Source: Nocardiopsis_C rhodophaea
GTDB taxonomy: Bacteria > Actinomycetota > Actinomycetes > Streptosporangiales > Streptosporangiaceae
Length of the DNA: 64,000 nt
NCBI RefSeq assembly: GCF_039530945.1
Contig: NZ_BAAAPC010000002.1
Location: 1-64,000, forward strand
Reading direction: 5' to 3'
Shown: in pieces, positions 16,687-24,863 of the stretch
Layout: each line of letters opens with the position of its first letter
Position numbering within the stretch: the first letter of the stretch is position 1
Notes under the pieces: generated by a model
What the model was told of the DNA's origin: nothing
The model's input: the letters and a program-made list of their open reading frames with translations, nothing else
Database searches by the model: none
Program-made: the position numbers and the translations under genes

Positions 16687-17742
16687 TCAGGCGTGATCGC
16701 CGACAAGTCGCACCTGGCCCGATCCCGGGGTCACCGACCCCATGTTCCATGCGTGAAGGCCGCGCTCCGCCAGCGTGGCGACCGCCCGGTCAGCGGAGTC
16801 GGCGGCGACGATCGCGACCATGCCCACGCCCATGTTGAACGTGGCCTCCATGTCCTCCCGTGAGATCTTGCCCCGCTCCGCGATGTAGGAGAACACCGGG
16901 CCGGGCGTCCATCCCGAGCGGTCGAGGGTGATGTCGAGGGTGTCGGGCAGCGAACGGGCCAGGTTCGATGCCAGGCCGCCGCCGGTGATGTGGGAGAAAG
17001 CGTGGACCTCGGTCTCGGCCGCCAGCGCCAGGCAGTCCTTGGCGTAGATCCGGGTGGGGGTCAGCAACACCTCGCCCAGCACACCTTCCAGCTCCGGGAC
17101 ATGGCCGTACAGGTCCAGGTCGGCCTCGTCCACCACGTGCCGGATCAGCGAGTACCCGTTGGAGTGCGGGCCCGAGGAGGCCATCGCGATCACGGCGTCG
17201 CCCGCCCGCACCCGGTCCGGGCCCAGGACCGCGTCGGCCTCGACGACGCCGGTGCCGGCGCCCGCCAGGTCGTACTCATCGGGCTCCATGGCGCCGGGGT
17301 GCTCGGCGGTCTCGCCGCCGATGAGGGCGCAGCCCGCCTGGTGGCAGCCCTCGGCGATCCCGCTGACGATCTCGGCGACGCGCTCGGGGACCACCGACCC
17401 GCAGGCGATGTAGTCGGTCATGAACAGCGGCTCGGCGCCGCTGACGACGAGGTCGTCGACGACCATGCCGACCAGGTCGACGCCGATGGTGTCGTGCTTG
17501 TCCATCTGCTGGGCCAGCAGCACCTTGGTGCCCACCCCGTCGGTGGAGGTGGCCAGTACCGGGGCGCGGTACTTCGCGACGTCCAGGCGGAACAGCCCGG
17601 CGAAGCCGCTGGCATCGGTGACCTGCTCGGGTCGGCGGGTGCGCGCCACGTGCTGCTTCATCAGGTCGACGGCGCGCTCCCCGGCGGCGATGTCGACACC
17701 GGCGGCGGCGTAGGCCGGTGTGGTGTTGGCACCCTCTGCCAC
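16687..17742 (-). CDS. purM: Phosphoribosylformylglycinamidine cyclo-ligase (AIR synthetase)
   Basis: PurM closes the imidazole ring of FGAM to AIR with ATP, the fifth step of purine synthesis. The 351-residue product has the expected length. It shows the family's glycine-rich and acidic stretches: STDGVGTKVLLA, then DTIGVDLVGMVVDDLVVSGAEPLFMTDY, then ALIGGETAEHPG and GDAVIAMASSGPHSNGYSL. Start GTG 17742 is preceded by AGAGG. It lies 97 bp downstream of purF on the same strand, as in Streptomyces, and probably shares a transcript. Confidence 0.96.
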   Translation of the reverse strand: MAEGANTTPAYAAAGVDIAAGERAVDLMKQHVARTRRPEQVTDASGFAGLFRLDVAKYRAPVLATSTDGVGTKVLLAQQMDKHDTIGVDLVGMVVDDLVVSGAEPLFMTDYIACGSVVPERVAEIVSGIAEGCHQAGCALIGGETAEHPGAMEPDEYDLAGAGTGVVEADAVLGPDRVRAGDAVIAMASSGPHSNGYSLIRHVVDEADLDLYGHVPELEGVLGEVLLTPTRIYAKDCLALAAETEVHAFSHITGGGLASNLARSLPDTLDITLDRSGWTPGPVFSYIAERGKISREDMEATFNMGVGMVAIVAADSADRAVATLAERGLHAWNMGSVTPGSGQVRLVGDHA

Positions 17743-17839
17743 GCGAAACCTCTCAACTGTGCTCGGCTTTTGTGCCCCGGCGCCGCGGCGGCGGGACGAC
17801 CGCCCCGAGGGAAGAAGGGACCTCCCCGGGGCGGAGGGT

Positions 17840-19315
17840 CTACTTCGTGCTCGCGGCCGACGTCAGCGGCTCGGGGGTGCTGCGGGACTTCTCCAACAGG
17901 TACTTGCCCCGGGAGTCCTCGTCGACCTCGATGGGGTACACGCCGTCGAAGCAGGCGCGGCAGAGGCGGTTCTTGGGCACGTGCGTAGCCGCGATAACCT
18001 CGTCCAACGCGATGTAGGCCAGCGAGTCGGCGTTGATGGACTCGCGGATCTCCTCGTTGCTGAGGCTTCCGGCGATCAGCTCGGCCTTGGTGGCGAAGTC
18101 GACGCCGTAGTAGCACGGCCACAGCACCGGTGGGCTGGAGATGCGCACGTGCACCTCGGTGGCGCCGGCTTCGCGCAGCATGCGGACGAGGGCGCGCTGG
18201 GTGGTGCCGCGCACGATGGAGTCGTCGACGACGACCAGCCGCTTGCCCTCGATCACCTCGCGCAGCGGGTTGAGCTTGAGGCGGATGCCCAGTTCCCGCA
18301 GGGTCTGGCTGGGCTGGATGAAGGTGCGGCCCACATAGGAGTTCTTCACTAGGCCCTGGGCGAAGGGGATGCCGCTGCCCTCGGCGTACCCGACGGCCGC
18401 GGGGGTTCCCGATTCCGGAACCGGGATCACCAGGTCGGCGTCGGCCGGGTGCTCCTTGGCGAGGCGGCGCCCCACCTCGACGCGGGCGGAGTTGACGTTG
18501 CGGCCGGCGATGGTGGTGTCGGGGCGGGCGAGGTAGACGTACTCGAACAGGCAGCCCTTGGGAGCGGCCTCGGCGAACCGCATCGAGCGGACGCCGCGCT
18601 CGTCGACCGTGATCATCTCGCCCGGCTCGATCTCACGGACCACGGTGGCGCCCACGATGTCGAGGGCGGCGGTCTCGCTGGCGACCGCCCAGCCGCCGCT
18701 GTCCAGGCGTCCGAGGACGAAGGGGCGGATGCCCTGCGGGTCCCTGGCCGCGTAGAGCGTCTGCTCGTCCATGAAGACGAGGGAGAAGGCCCCCTGCACC
18801 CGCGGCAGCAGGTCGAGCGCCGCCTCCTCGATGGGGCGCCCGCTCTCCGCGAGGAGGTTGGTGAGGACCTCGGTGTCGGTCGTCGCGCCAAGCCGGTCGC
18901 TCGGCAGCATGGCCGCGAGCTCGGGGGTGTTGATGAGGTTGCCGTTGTGGCCGAGGGCGAGTCCCCCGTCGCGCGCCGTGTAGAAGGTCGGCTGCGCGTT
19001 CTCCCACACCGGGGAGCCGGTCGTGGAGTAGCGGCAGTGCCCGATGGCCAGGTGACCGCGGAGCGAGTCGAGTGTCGCCTCGTTGAAGACCTGGGAGACC
19101 AGTCCCATGTCCTTGTAGACGAGGATGCGCTCGCCGTCGCTCAGGGCGATCCCCGCGGACTCCTGGCCGCGGTGCTGCAGCGCGTAGAGACCGAAATAGG
19201 TGAGCTTGCTGACTTCTTCGCCGGGCGCCCAGACCCCGAAGACACCACAGGCGTCCTGCGGTCCTCGTTCGAGGGGATCGATGTCCATAGAGAGCCGGCC
19301 GTCGGATTGCGCCAC
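17840..19315 (-). CDS. purF: Amidophosphoribosyltransferase
   Basis: PurF makes phosphoribosylamine from PRPP and glutamine, the committed step of purine synthesis. This 491-residue protein has a short propeptide, so that Cys23 (DACGVFGVW) becomes the N-terminal nucleophile after cleavage. The glutaminase half shows CRYSTTG and LGHNGNLIN; the synthase half has the PRPP loop VVVDDSIVRGTTQR. Cysteines in KGCLFEY, LWPCYYG and LCRACF match the [4Fe-4S] ligands of the Bacillus-type enzyme. Start is GTG 19315. It leads the purF-purM unit. Confidence 0.97.
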   Translation of the reverse strand: MAQSDGRLSMDIDPLERGPQDACGVFGVWAPGEEVSKLTYFGLYALQHRGQESAGIALSDGERILVYKDMGLVSQVFNEATLDSLRGHLAIGHCRYSTTGSPVWENAQPTFYTARDGGLALGHNGNLINTPELAAMLPSDRLGATTDTEVLTNLLAESGRPIEEAALDLLPRVQGAFSLVFMDEQTLYAARDPQGIRPFVLGRLDSGGWAVASETAALDIVGATVVREIEPGEMITVDERGVRSMRFAEAAPKGCLFEYVYLARPDTTIAGRNVNSARVEVGRRLAKEHPADADLVIPVPESGTPAAVGYAEGSGIPFAQGLVKNSYVGRTFIQPSQTLRELGIRLKLNPLREVIEGKRLVVVDDSIVRGTTQRALVRMLREAGATEVHVRISSPPVLWPCYYGVDFATKAELIAGSLSNEEIRESINADSLAYIALDEVIAATHVPKNRLCRACFDGVYPIEVDEDSRGKYLLEKSRSTPEPLTSAASTK

Positions 19316-19407
19316 GTTCCTCAGCTTAGTGCCTGATCACCGAAGGCGCGTCACGCAGGGTCGGGTCCGGCCCGAAAACGCTGCTGACACGGCATTCGGG
19401 GGCCATA

Positions 19408-19484
19408 GCGAGAATCGGGGAACACTGCGCGAATCGAAAGAACACTGCGCGAATCGAAGAACACGGCGCGAATCGGGGGCCACA
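19408..19484. repeat. Four tandem 19-20 bp repeats upstream of purF
   Basis: Units at 19408-19426, 19427-19446, 19447-19465 and 19466-19484 share GCGCGAATCG followed by a variable purine-rich spacer and ACAC-type end. The array starts 93 bp upstream of the purF start codon. Confidence 0.8.
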
Positions 19485-19532
19485 GCGCGGCATCGCGGCG
19501 CCGACGTCGGTACGCCTGGCCCAGCGCTGCTG

Positions 19533-20000
19533 TCAGGACTCCGGCCACAGCGGTAGCAGTGCCGCGAGGTCGGCGCGGTTTCCGCTCGCTGACACCGTGT
19601 GGGCGGCCACGGCGTCCTCCCAGCTCGTCCGCCCCACGGCCAGACTGAGCCAGGTGAGGGAGTCGGTCTCCACGACGCCGGGCGGGGTGCCGCGGGTGTG
19701 GCGCGGCCCCTCGATCACCTGCACCGCGCCGAAAGGCGGCACGCGCACCTCCAGGCTGTGGCCGGGGGCGCGTTCGGCGAGCTCGGACAGTGTGCCCCGC
19801 ACAGCAGCGCGTACCGCGGACCGCTCCGGGGTCTGCCCGGCGTCGCGGGCGCGGAGCACGGCGTGGGCGCAGGCCGCCAGGACGAGGGCGGGCCGGTCGG
19901 GGCCGTCGTACGCGCTTTCGCCGAGCGCTGCGAGCTGGGCGTCGAGGGCGGCGCGCAGGGCGGTGTGGCGTCGCTGCGCTGCACTGGGCTTCGCGGACAT
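19533..20000 (-). CDS. Sterol carrier (SCP2-like) family protein
   Basis: This 155-residue protein is related to the actinobacterial sterol carrier/maleylpyruvate-isomerase-like proteins found beside purF in Streptomyces. The N-terminal half is helical (AAQRRHTALRAALDAQLAALG); the C-terminal half has an SCP2-type sheet and helix (RVPPFGAVQVIEGPRH, then ETDSLTWLSLAVGR and WEDAVAAHTVSASGNRADLAALLPLW). SCP2 domains bind hydrophobic ligands; no substrate can be named. ATG 20000 is chosen at the start of homology. It may be cotranscribed with purF, although the tandem repeat array lies between them. Confidence 0.75.
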   Translation of the reverse strand: MSAKPSAAQRRHTALRAALDAQLAALGESAYDGPDRPALVLAACAHAVLRARDAGQTPERSAVRAAVRGTLSELAERAPGHSLEVRVPPFGAVQVIEGPRHTRGTPPGVVETDSLTWLSLAVGRTSWEDAVAAHTVSASGNRADLAALLPLWPES

Positions 20001-20724
20001 GGGCACGAGCCTAGGGCGTTCGCGGGAGTGGAGCATGGGGGACTGGGTGCGGTCCGCTCGCCGCCCGCACCCGTGTCCGCTGATCGCGGGAGCGCGTCCG
20101 TAACTGCAGCAGGTCTTTCGCCACAGGTCTTTCGCTACAGGTCATGAGCGGCAGGTCTTTCGCGGCAGGTACCTGTGCGCGTGTCCGTTGCCGGCCACCA
20201 GGCGCGTCGGGATCGCGCGGAGATCATGACGCGTAGGAATCACTATGCGCGGATCGCCGGTACTTGTCGGTTTTTCTGCGGATGCGGTGTGGTCCTACCG
20301 GGCATGGGCGGTTGCCCTGAGGGTGTCTGGCGCCGAAACTGTCGGTTGTGGGAACTCGATACGACGCGGCGGTGAATGCCATGTGCCGCGCAGGTGGGAG
20401 GGAGGCCGTAGGCCATGTCGGCGCTGGTGTTCCCCTGTGATGTGCGTCCTGTTCGCGAAGGCCGCCTCGACCGTTCACTCGATGTCATGGGGAGCCGTGG
20501 TCAACGGGTGTCCGGGCCGGGATGGTTAGGATGAATAGCTCCACTACATGGGTCTTCAGTGGTCGATGCCGGACTTCAGGCGAACGCGAGCAAGGAGTGA
20601 AACGCCCCTGGGAGGCCGCAATGGGGCGTCGGTTGGTCGTGCCCGCACCGAACCGCCGACCCATTTGCCCGATTAGTGCCCATAACATCCCACACGGACG
20701 AGTACCGCACTTCGGGAGATAGAT
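20001..20724. other. Intergenic region before the phosphate genes
   Basis: About 720 bp with no recognised gene. The 14-bp tandem repeat at 20110-20179 is the main feature. G+C content falls toward 20640-20720, consistent with promoters for the downstream gene. Confidence 0.55.
20110..20179. repeat. 14-bp tandem repeat, five units
   Basis: Units begin exactly every 14 bp at 20110, 20124, 20138, 20152 and 20166, each starting CAGGT. Three read CAGGTCTTTCGC; the third and fifth are diverged. Confidence 0.85.
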
Positions 20725-21342
20725 GTGCGTCTGCGCCTGACACCGCGCGATGACAGCTACTACGAGATGTTCGCTGACTCGGCGAACAACCTGGTGATCG
20801 CGGCGCGTCTGCTGGTTGAACTGATCAGTGACGGCGCCGACCGCGATGCGATCAGCGAGAAGATGCGTGCCTGCGAACACGCCGGGGATGAGCGCACCCA
20901 CGCGATCATGCGGCGGCTGAACGAGAGCTTCGTCACCCCCTTTGACCGTGAGGACATCTATCGGCTGGCCTCGTCTCTGGACGATGTCATGGACTGCATG
21001 GACGCGGCGGTCGACCTCATCGGCCTCTACGGACTGGACCGCCTTCCCAAGGGCATCATCGACCAGGTCGAGGTGCTGGAACGGGCGGCGGAGCTGACCG
21101 CCGAGGCGATGCCCCGGCTGCGCTCGATGAAGGACCTCACGCGCTACTGGATCGAGATCAACCAGCTGGAGAACCAGGCGGACCAGATCTACCGGAGGCT
21201 GCTTGCGCGGCTGTTCAGCGGGGAGTACGACGCCCTCACCGTCCTGAAGCTCAAGGACGTCATCGAAGAGTTGGAGACCGCGGCCGACGCGTTCGAGCAC
21301 GTGGCCAACACGGTCGAGAGCATCGCGGTGAAGATGTCCTGA
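20725..21342 (+). CDS. DUF47 / PhoU-like phosphate transport accessory protein
   Basis: This 205-residue, all-helical protein of the DUF47 (YkaA/PitR-like) family has PhoU-type helices. It opens MRLRLTPRDDSYYEMFADSANNLVIAARLL, has the E-H-A-G-D metal-site region EHAGDERTH, and an SLDDVMDCMDAAVDLI core helix. DUF47 proteins are usually encoded in front of PiT phosphate transporters and are thought to restrain or tune them. GTG 20725 has GGGAG (20714-20718) at 6-bp spacing; an ATG at 20723 is out of frame. The PiT gene follows after 132 bp on the same strand. Confidence 0.92.
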   Translation: MRLRLTPRDDSYYEMFADSANNLVIAARLLVELISDGADRDAISEKMRACEHAGDERTHAIMRRLNESFVTPFDREDIYRLASSLDDVMDCMDAAVDLIGLYGLDRLPKGIIDQVEVLERAAELTAEAMPRLRSMKDLTRYWIEINQLENQADQIYRRLLARLFSGEYDALTVLKLKDVIEELETAADAFEHVANTVESIAVKMS

Positions 21343-21474
21343 CCCTAGCCCCTACCCGCAGCCCCGTTCCCCGCCGGAGGTCCATCCCTCCGCTTCCCAC
21401 GTCCCGTTTCCCCGCCCACCGCTGCCCCCGGCCCGCCGCCCGCCCATACCCCCGAGTGCGAAGTCCAGACGCCT

Positions 21475-22476
21475 GTGTCCCCTGAAACCCCCGCGCTTCT
21501 CGCCGTCATCCTCGTGGCGCTGGTGTTCGCATACACGAACGGTTTCCAGGACGCCGCCAACTCGCTCGCGACGTCGGTCTCGACGCGGGCCCTGGGTCCG
21601 CGCGCCGCTGTCATCATGGCCGCGAGCATGAACATGCTCGGCGCGTTCCTGGGCGAGGGCGTGGCTCGGACGATCGGGCAGAACATCATCGCGCCGCCCG
21701 AGGGAACCGACGGCCTGACCGTCCTGTTCGCGGCCTTGGTCGGCGCGATCGTGTGGAACGTCGCCACCTGGTACAAGGGCATGCCGTCCTCCGCTTCCCA
21801 CGCCCTGGTGGGCGGGATGATCGGGGCGGCGCTGGCGTCGTGCTCGACCGTGGAGTGGTCCGGTGTGGCGGCCCGATTCGTGCTGCCGATGCTGCTTTCG
21901 CCGCTGATCGGCGGGGTGGGCGGTCTCGTGGTGATGCTGGCGATCATGTGGCTCTTCCGCCGTGCCAATCCGCGCCGGGCCGGGCGGCAGTTCAAGCTGG
22001 CACAGAGCGTCTCGGCGGCTGCGATGGCGGTGGGCAACGGGCTGCAGGACGCGCAGAAGACGATGGGCGTCGTGGTCCTCGCTTTGGTCACCACCGGGTA
22101 TCAGGCCTCGTACGACGTGCCGATGTGGGTGGTTGTGGCGGCGGCGGTGGCGATGTCCCTGGGGACGCTCACCGGGGGGTGGCGGATTATGCGGACGCTG
22201 GGCCGCCGGGTGTTCCACCTCGATCCGCCCACGGGGTTCGCGGCGGAGAGCACGGTCGCGGTGGTGTCCTACGCGACCTCGTTTATCTGGCAGGTGCCGA
22301 TCTCCAGCACCCACACCATCACGTCGGCGATCATCGGGGTCGGTGCGACCCGTCGGCTGTCGGCGGTCCGCTGGGGCGTGGCCGGGAACATCGTCGTCGT
22401 CTGGCTGCTGACGCTCCCGGGCACCGCCGCGATCGCCGCCCTCACCTACGGCTTGGTGAAGGCCGTAACGCTCTAG
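21475..22476 (+). CDS. Low-affinity inorganic phosphate transporter (PiT family)
   Basis: This 333-residue integral membrane protein carries the two PiT signature repeats. The first is FAYTNGFQDAANSLATSVSTRAL near residue 18; the second half has VGNGLQDAQKTMGVVVLAL near residue 185, plus SSASHALVGG and SSTHTITSAI. PiT carriers move metal-phosphate complexes with protons. Start is GTG 21475. Together with the DUF47 protein it forms a constitutive uptake system that complements the high-affinity pst operon 2 kb away. Confidence 0.95.
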   Translation: MSPETPALLAVILVALVFAYTNGFQDAANSLATSVSTRALGPRAAVIMAASMNMLGAFLGEGVARTIGQNIIAPPEGTDGLTVLFAALVGAIVWNVATWYKGMPSSASHALVGGMIGAALASCSTVEWSGVAARFVLPMLLSPLIGGVGGLVVMLAIMWLFRRANPRRAGRQFKLAQSVSAAAMAVGNGLQDAQKTMGVVVLALVTTGYQASYDVPMWVVVAAAVAMSLGTLTGGWRIMRTLGRRVFHLDPPTGFAAESTVAVVSYATSFIWQVPISSTHTITSAIIGVGATRRLSAVRWGVAGNIVVVWLLTLPGTAAIAALTYGLVKAVTL

Positions 22477-22524
22477 GGCACGAGGGTGCGTCGATCGCGG
22501 CGGTTCTTCCATTTCCCCGGGGCT

Positions 22525-22661
22525 GAACCAGGTGGTGTGGCTGGTTCGCCCGTCGGTCCGTTCGCATTGGGCCGTTTCTCCTCGGCCGGGGCCTTTCGGG
22601 TAGATCGAGAAAAGCCCCGCGGTCGGAGAGCCGCGTCCCGTGGGCGCACCATTTCCCACGG
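22525..22661. terminator. Cluster of hairpins between convergent genes
   Basis: GAACCAG/CTGGTTC (22525-22531, 22541-22547), CGCGG/CCGCG (22618-22622, 22631-22635) and CCGTGGG/CCCACGG (22638-22644, 22655-22661) lie between the PiT gene and the convergent inhibitor gene. Any of them could terminate transcription. Confidence 0.45.
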
Positions 22662-22726
22662 AGTCCCCACTACGCGCGGGGCCCGCACGCTTCCGGACCG
22701 GTCGGGCGCGGGAAAACGCTAGGGGG

Positions 22727-23062
22727 TCAGCCCACGCGGGGGATGTTCACGAGGAGCAGCTGCGGGCTGTCGACCTCGTGGAACAGCCACACCCGGTCAC
22801 ACCGGAAGTCCAGGGTCACGGGGCTTCCCTCGGGCAGGATCCTGGCCGTGACGTAGGGGTTCTCCCGCTCGATGATCTCCTTGGCCATTTTCGCCGGGGC
22901 ACCGGCCAGCTCGGGCCACTCCTGCTTGCCCTGGCAGAACGATGCGGACTTCTGCGCGGGTGCTCCCTGGTCGGTGACGGCGGCGTTGGCAGCCGCCGGG
23001 ATGCCAACCCCCAGGCTTGTGGCCGAGGCGAGAACGAAGGCGGCAACGGTGACGCGCTTCAT
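22727..23062 (-). CDS. Secreted potato inhibitor I (eglin c / CMTI-V-like) serine protease inhibitor
   Basis: This 111-residue precursor has a signal peptide (MKRVTVAAFVLASATSLGVG, cleavage likely at ANA-AV near 27). A spacer of about 15 residues follows, then an intact potato-inhibitor-I domain (MEROPS I13) at 43-111. It reads CQGKQEWPELAG, KEIIERENPYV, then the binding loop LPEGSPVTLDFRCDRV and the terminal IPRVG. Leu84-Asp85 corresponds to the eglin c reactive bond, predicting inhibition of subtilisin- or chymotrypsin-like proteases. Cys43 and Cys88 are 45 residues apart, matching the Cys3-Cys48 disulfide of the plant inhibitor CMTI-V. Loop-supporting Arg90 is kept, but the second Arg (eglin Arg53) is Trp92. 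It stands alone, with a long AT-richer upstream region. Confidence 0.85.
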   Translation of the reverse strand: MKRVTVAAFVLASATSLGVGIPAAANAAVTDQGAPAQKSASFCQGKQEWPELAGAPAKMAKEIIERENPYVTARILPEGSPVTLDFRCDRVWLFHEVDSPQLLLVNIPRVG

Positions 23063-23920
23063 GGCAACCATTCCTTCAACTTGTGATTGGAAAGGACGCC
23101 ACAAAATGTAGCACTGAAAGGTGGCCGCTGATTACGGGTGCATTGCGGGGGTGGTGCCTGTAGCCGAATCTTTGCGTCGGTGGGTACATAAGTGCTGGTC
23201 GCGGCGGGTAAATGCACTCCATGTTTCTCGGAGATGTCATAAGTCGTTGAAAACGGGAGAATGTGCGGTGATCAGTTTTCAGGGTGGCGAATCCGCAGCT
23301 CTTCGGCCCTTTCGGGGGTGTCAATCGGGGGTGGTTTGGGGGTGTCGAGTGCGGGCTCGGAGAATGGATCTTCGAGTGATCATGAAGGCGAAATCGCACG
23401 TGCAATGCACGTTCGCAGCCGTCCTGAACTGCTAATATGCCGGTTAAACGGATTTAAATAACAACTTGATAACGATCGATGGCGTGTAAGTAGCGTGCTC
23501 TCGGCTCGTTGTTTCCGGGGCTTTGGGGGTGTCCGTTCGCGGTGTGCGGTTCAGCTATCCGAGAAATGGTTTACATGGACCCGAGTGAGCTTCTTCACAT
23601 TCGCTGGTGCGCCATATTCCGAACAGGATGGTGAAAGGATAAATGAATCGCTAATCGCCTGATCCAGGGGAGCGCCGATGCGCTGCGACGACAAATGGTG
23701 CCGGCCGCGGGAAAGCTGCGGGATCAAGTACCGAGGGCAAGTACCGAGCTCAAGTACGGTGCCAAGTGCTGGGCCGAGTACTGAACCAAGCAATGGGGCC
23801 ACGTAATACCGTGCCCCTTGGAAATGGGCGCAAGGGGCGCAGGGCTGGTCGGGGGAACCGGATGTGCCGGGCGGCCCGCGTCCCGCCGCCGACGTCCCGA
23901 TGCGCGACGGAAAAGCAGCA
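23063..23920. other. Long intergenic region, relatively AT-rich
   Basis: About 860 bp between the inhibitor gene and the pstB terminator, with local AT-rich patches (for example 23435-23480 and 23570-23660). No gene, RNA gene or clear repeat is recognised. It probably includes the promoter of the secreted inhibitor. Confidence 0.5.
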
Positions 23921-23963
23921 TCGAGGGCTCAGGGGCTGTGGGACACAGCCCCTGAGCCCTCGA
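23921..23963. terminator. Strong hairpin terminator of the pst operon
   Basis: A perfect 20-bp stem: TCGAGGGCTCAGGGGCTGTG (23921-23940) pairs with 23944-23963 around a 3-base loop. It lies 19 bp after the pstB stop codon. Confidence 0.9.
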
Positions 23964-23982
23964 CGTCTCCTCGAACCGGTGG

Positions 23983-24762
23983 TTACCCGAAGCGGCCGGT
24001 GATGTAGTTCTCGGTCTCCTTCTTCTCCGGCTTGGTGAAGATCTTGTTGGTCTCGTCCATCTCGATCAGCCTGCCGGGCTTGCCGGTGCCGGCCAGGTTG
24101 AAGAAGGCCGTCTGGTCGCTGACTCGGGCCGCCTGCTGCATGTTGTGGGTGACGATGACGATCGTGAAGTTCTCCTTGAGCTTGGCGATCAGGTCCTCGA
24201 TCGCCAGCGTCGAAATCGGGTCGAGGGCGGAACACGGCTCGTCCATGAGCAGCACCGCCGGTTCGACCGCGATGGCACGCGCGATGCACAGGCGCTGCTG
24301 CTGGCCGCCCGACAGGCCCGCTCCGGGGCGGCTCAGACGGTCCTTGACCTCGTCCCACAGGTTGGCGCCGCGCAGCGAACTCTCGACGAGTTCGTCGGCG
24401 ACGCTCTTGCTCAGCCGCTTGTTGTTCAGCTTCGCGCCCGCGATGACGTTGTCGTAGATCGACATGGTGGGGAATGGGTTGGGCCGCTGGAAGACCATGC
24501 CGATCTCCCGGCGGACCGCCACGGGGTCCACGTCGGGGCCGTAGATGTCCAGGTCGTCGAGCATGACCTTGCCCTCGACCCGGGCCCCCGGTGTCACCTC
24601 GTGCATGCGGTTGAGGGTGCGCAGGAAGGTCGACTTGCCGCAGCCGGAGGAGCCGATGAAGGCGGTCACCGAGCGGGGCTCGATGGTCATCGACACGTCC
24701 TCGACGGCGAGGAAGTCGCCGTAGTAGACGTGCAGTCCGGAGACGTCAATTCTCTTGGCCAC
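23983..24762 (-). CDS. pstB: Phosphate ABC transporter ATP-binding protein PstB
   Basis: PstB powers phosphate import through PstC/PstA. The 259-residue product has the standard length and motifs: Walker A GSSGCGKST, Q-loop FQRPNPFPTMSIYDNV (PstB-specific), signature LSGGQQQR, Walker B VLLMDEPCSALDP and switch THNM. GTG 24762 starts the gene after AGGAC. Last gene of pstSCAB; a 101-bp spacer with CAGTGGGTCGACAG-like repeats separates it from pstA. No phoU gene follows. Confidence 0.97.
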   Translation of the reverse strand: MAKRIDVSGLHVYYGDFLAVEDVSMTIEPRSVTAFIGSSGCGKSTFLRTLNRMHEVTPGARVEGKVMLDDLDIYGPDVDPVAVRREIGMVFQRPNPFPTMSIYDNVIAGAKLNNKRLSKSVADELVESSLRGANLWDEVKDRLSRPGAGLSGGQQQRLCIARAIAVEPAVLLMDEPCSALDPISTLAIEDLIAKLKENFTIVIVTHNMQQAARVSDQTAFFNLAGTGKPGRLIEMDETNKIFTKPEKKETENYITGRFG

Positions 24763-24863
24763 TGGAAGTCCTCAGGTCAGTCAGTGTGGAAGCTTTTGGG
24801 TCGATGGGTCGACTGCGGTCAGTGGGTCGACAGCGGTCACGGTGTCGGATCGTCGATCGGCGG

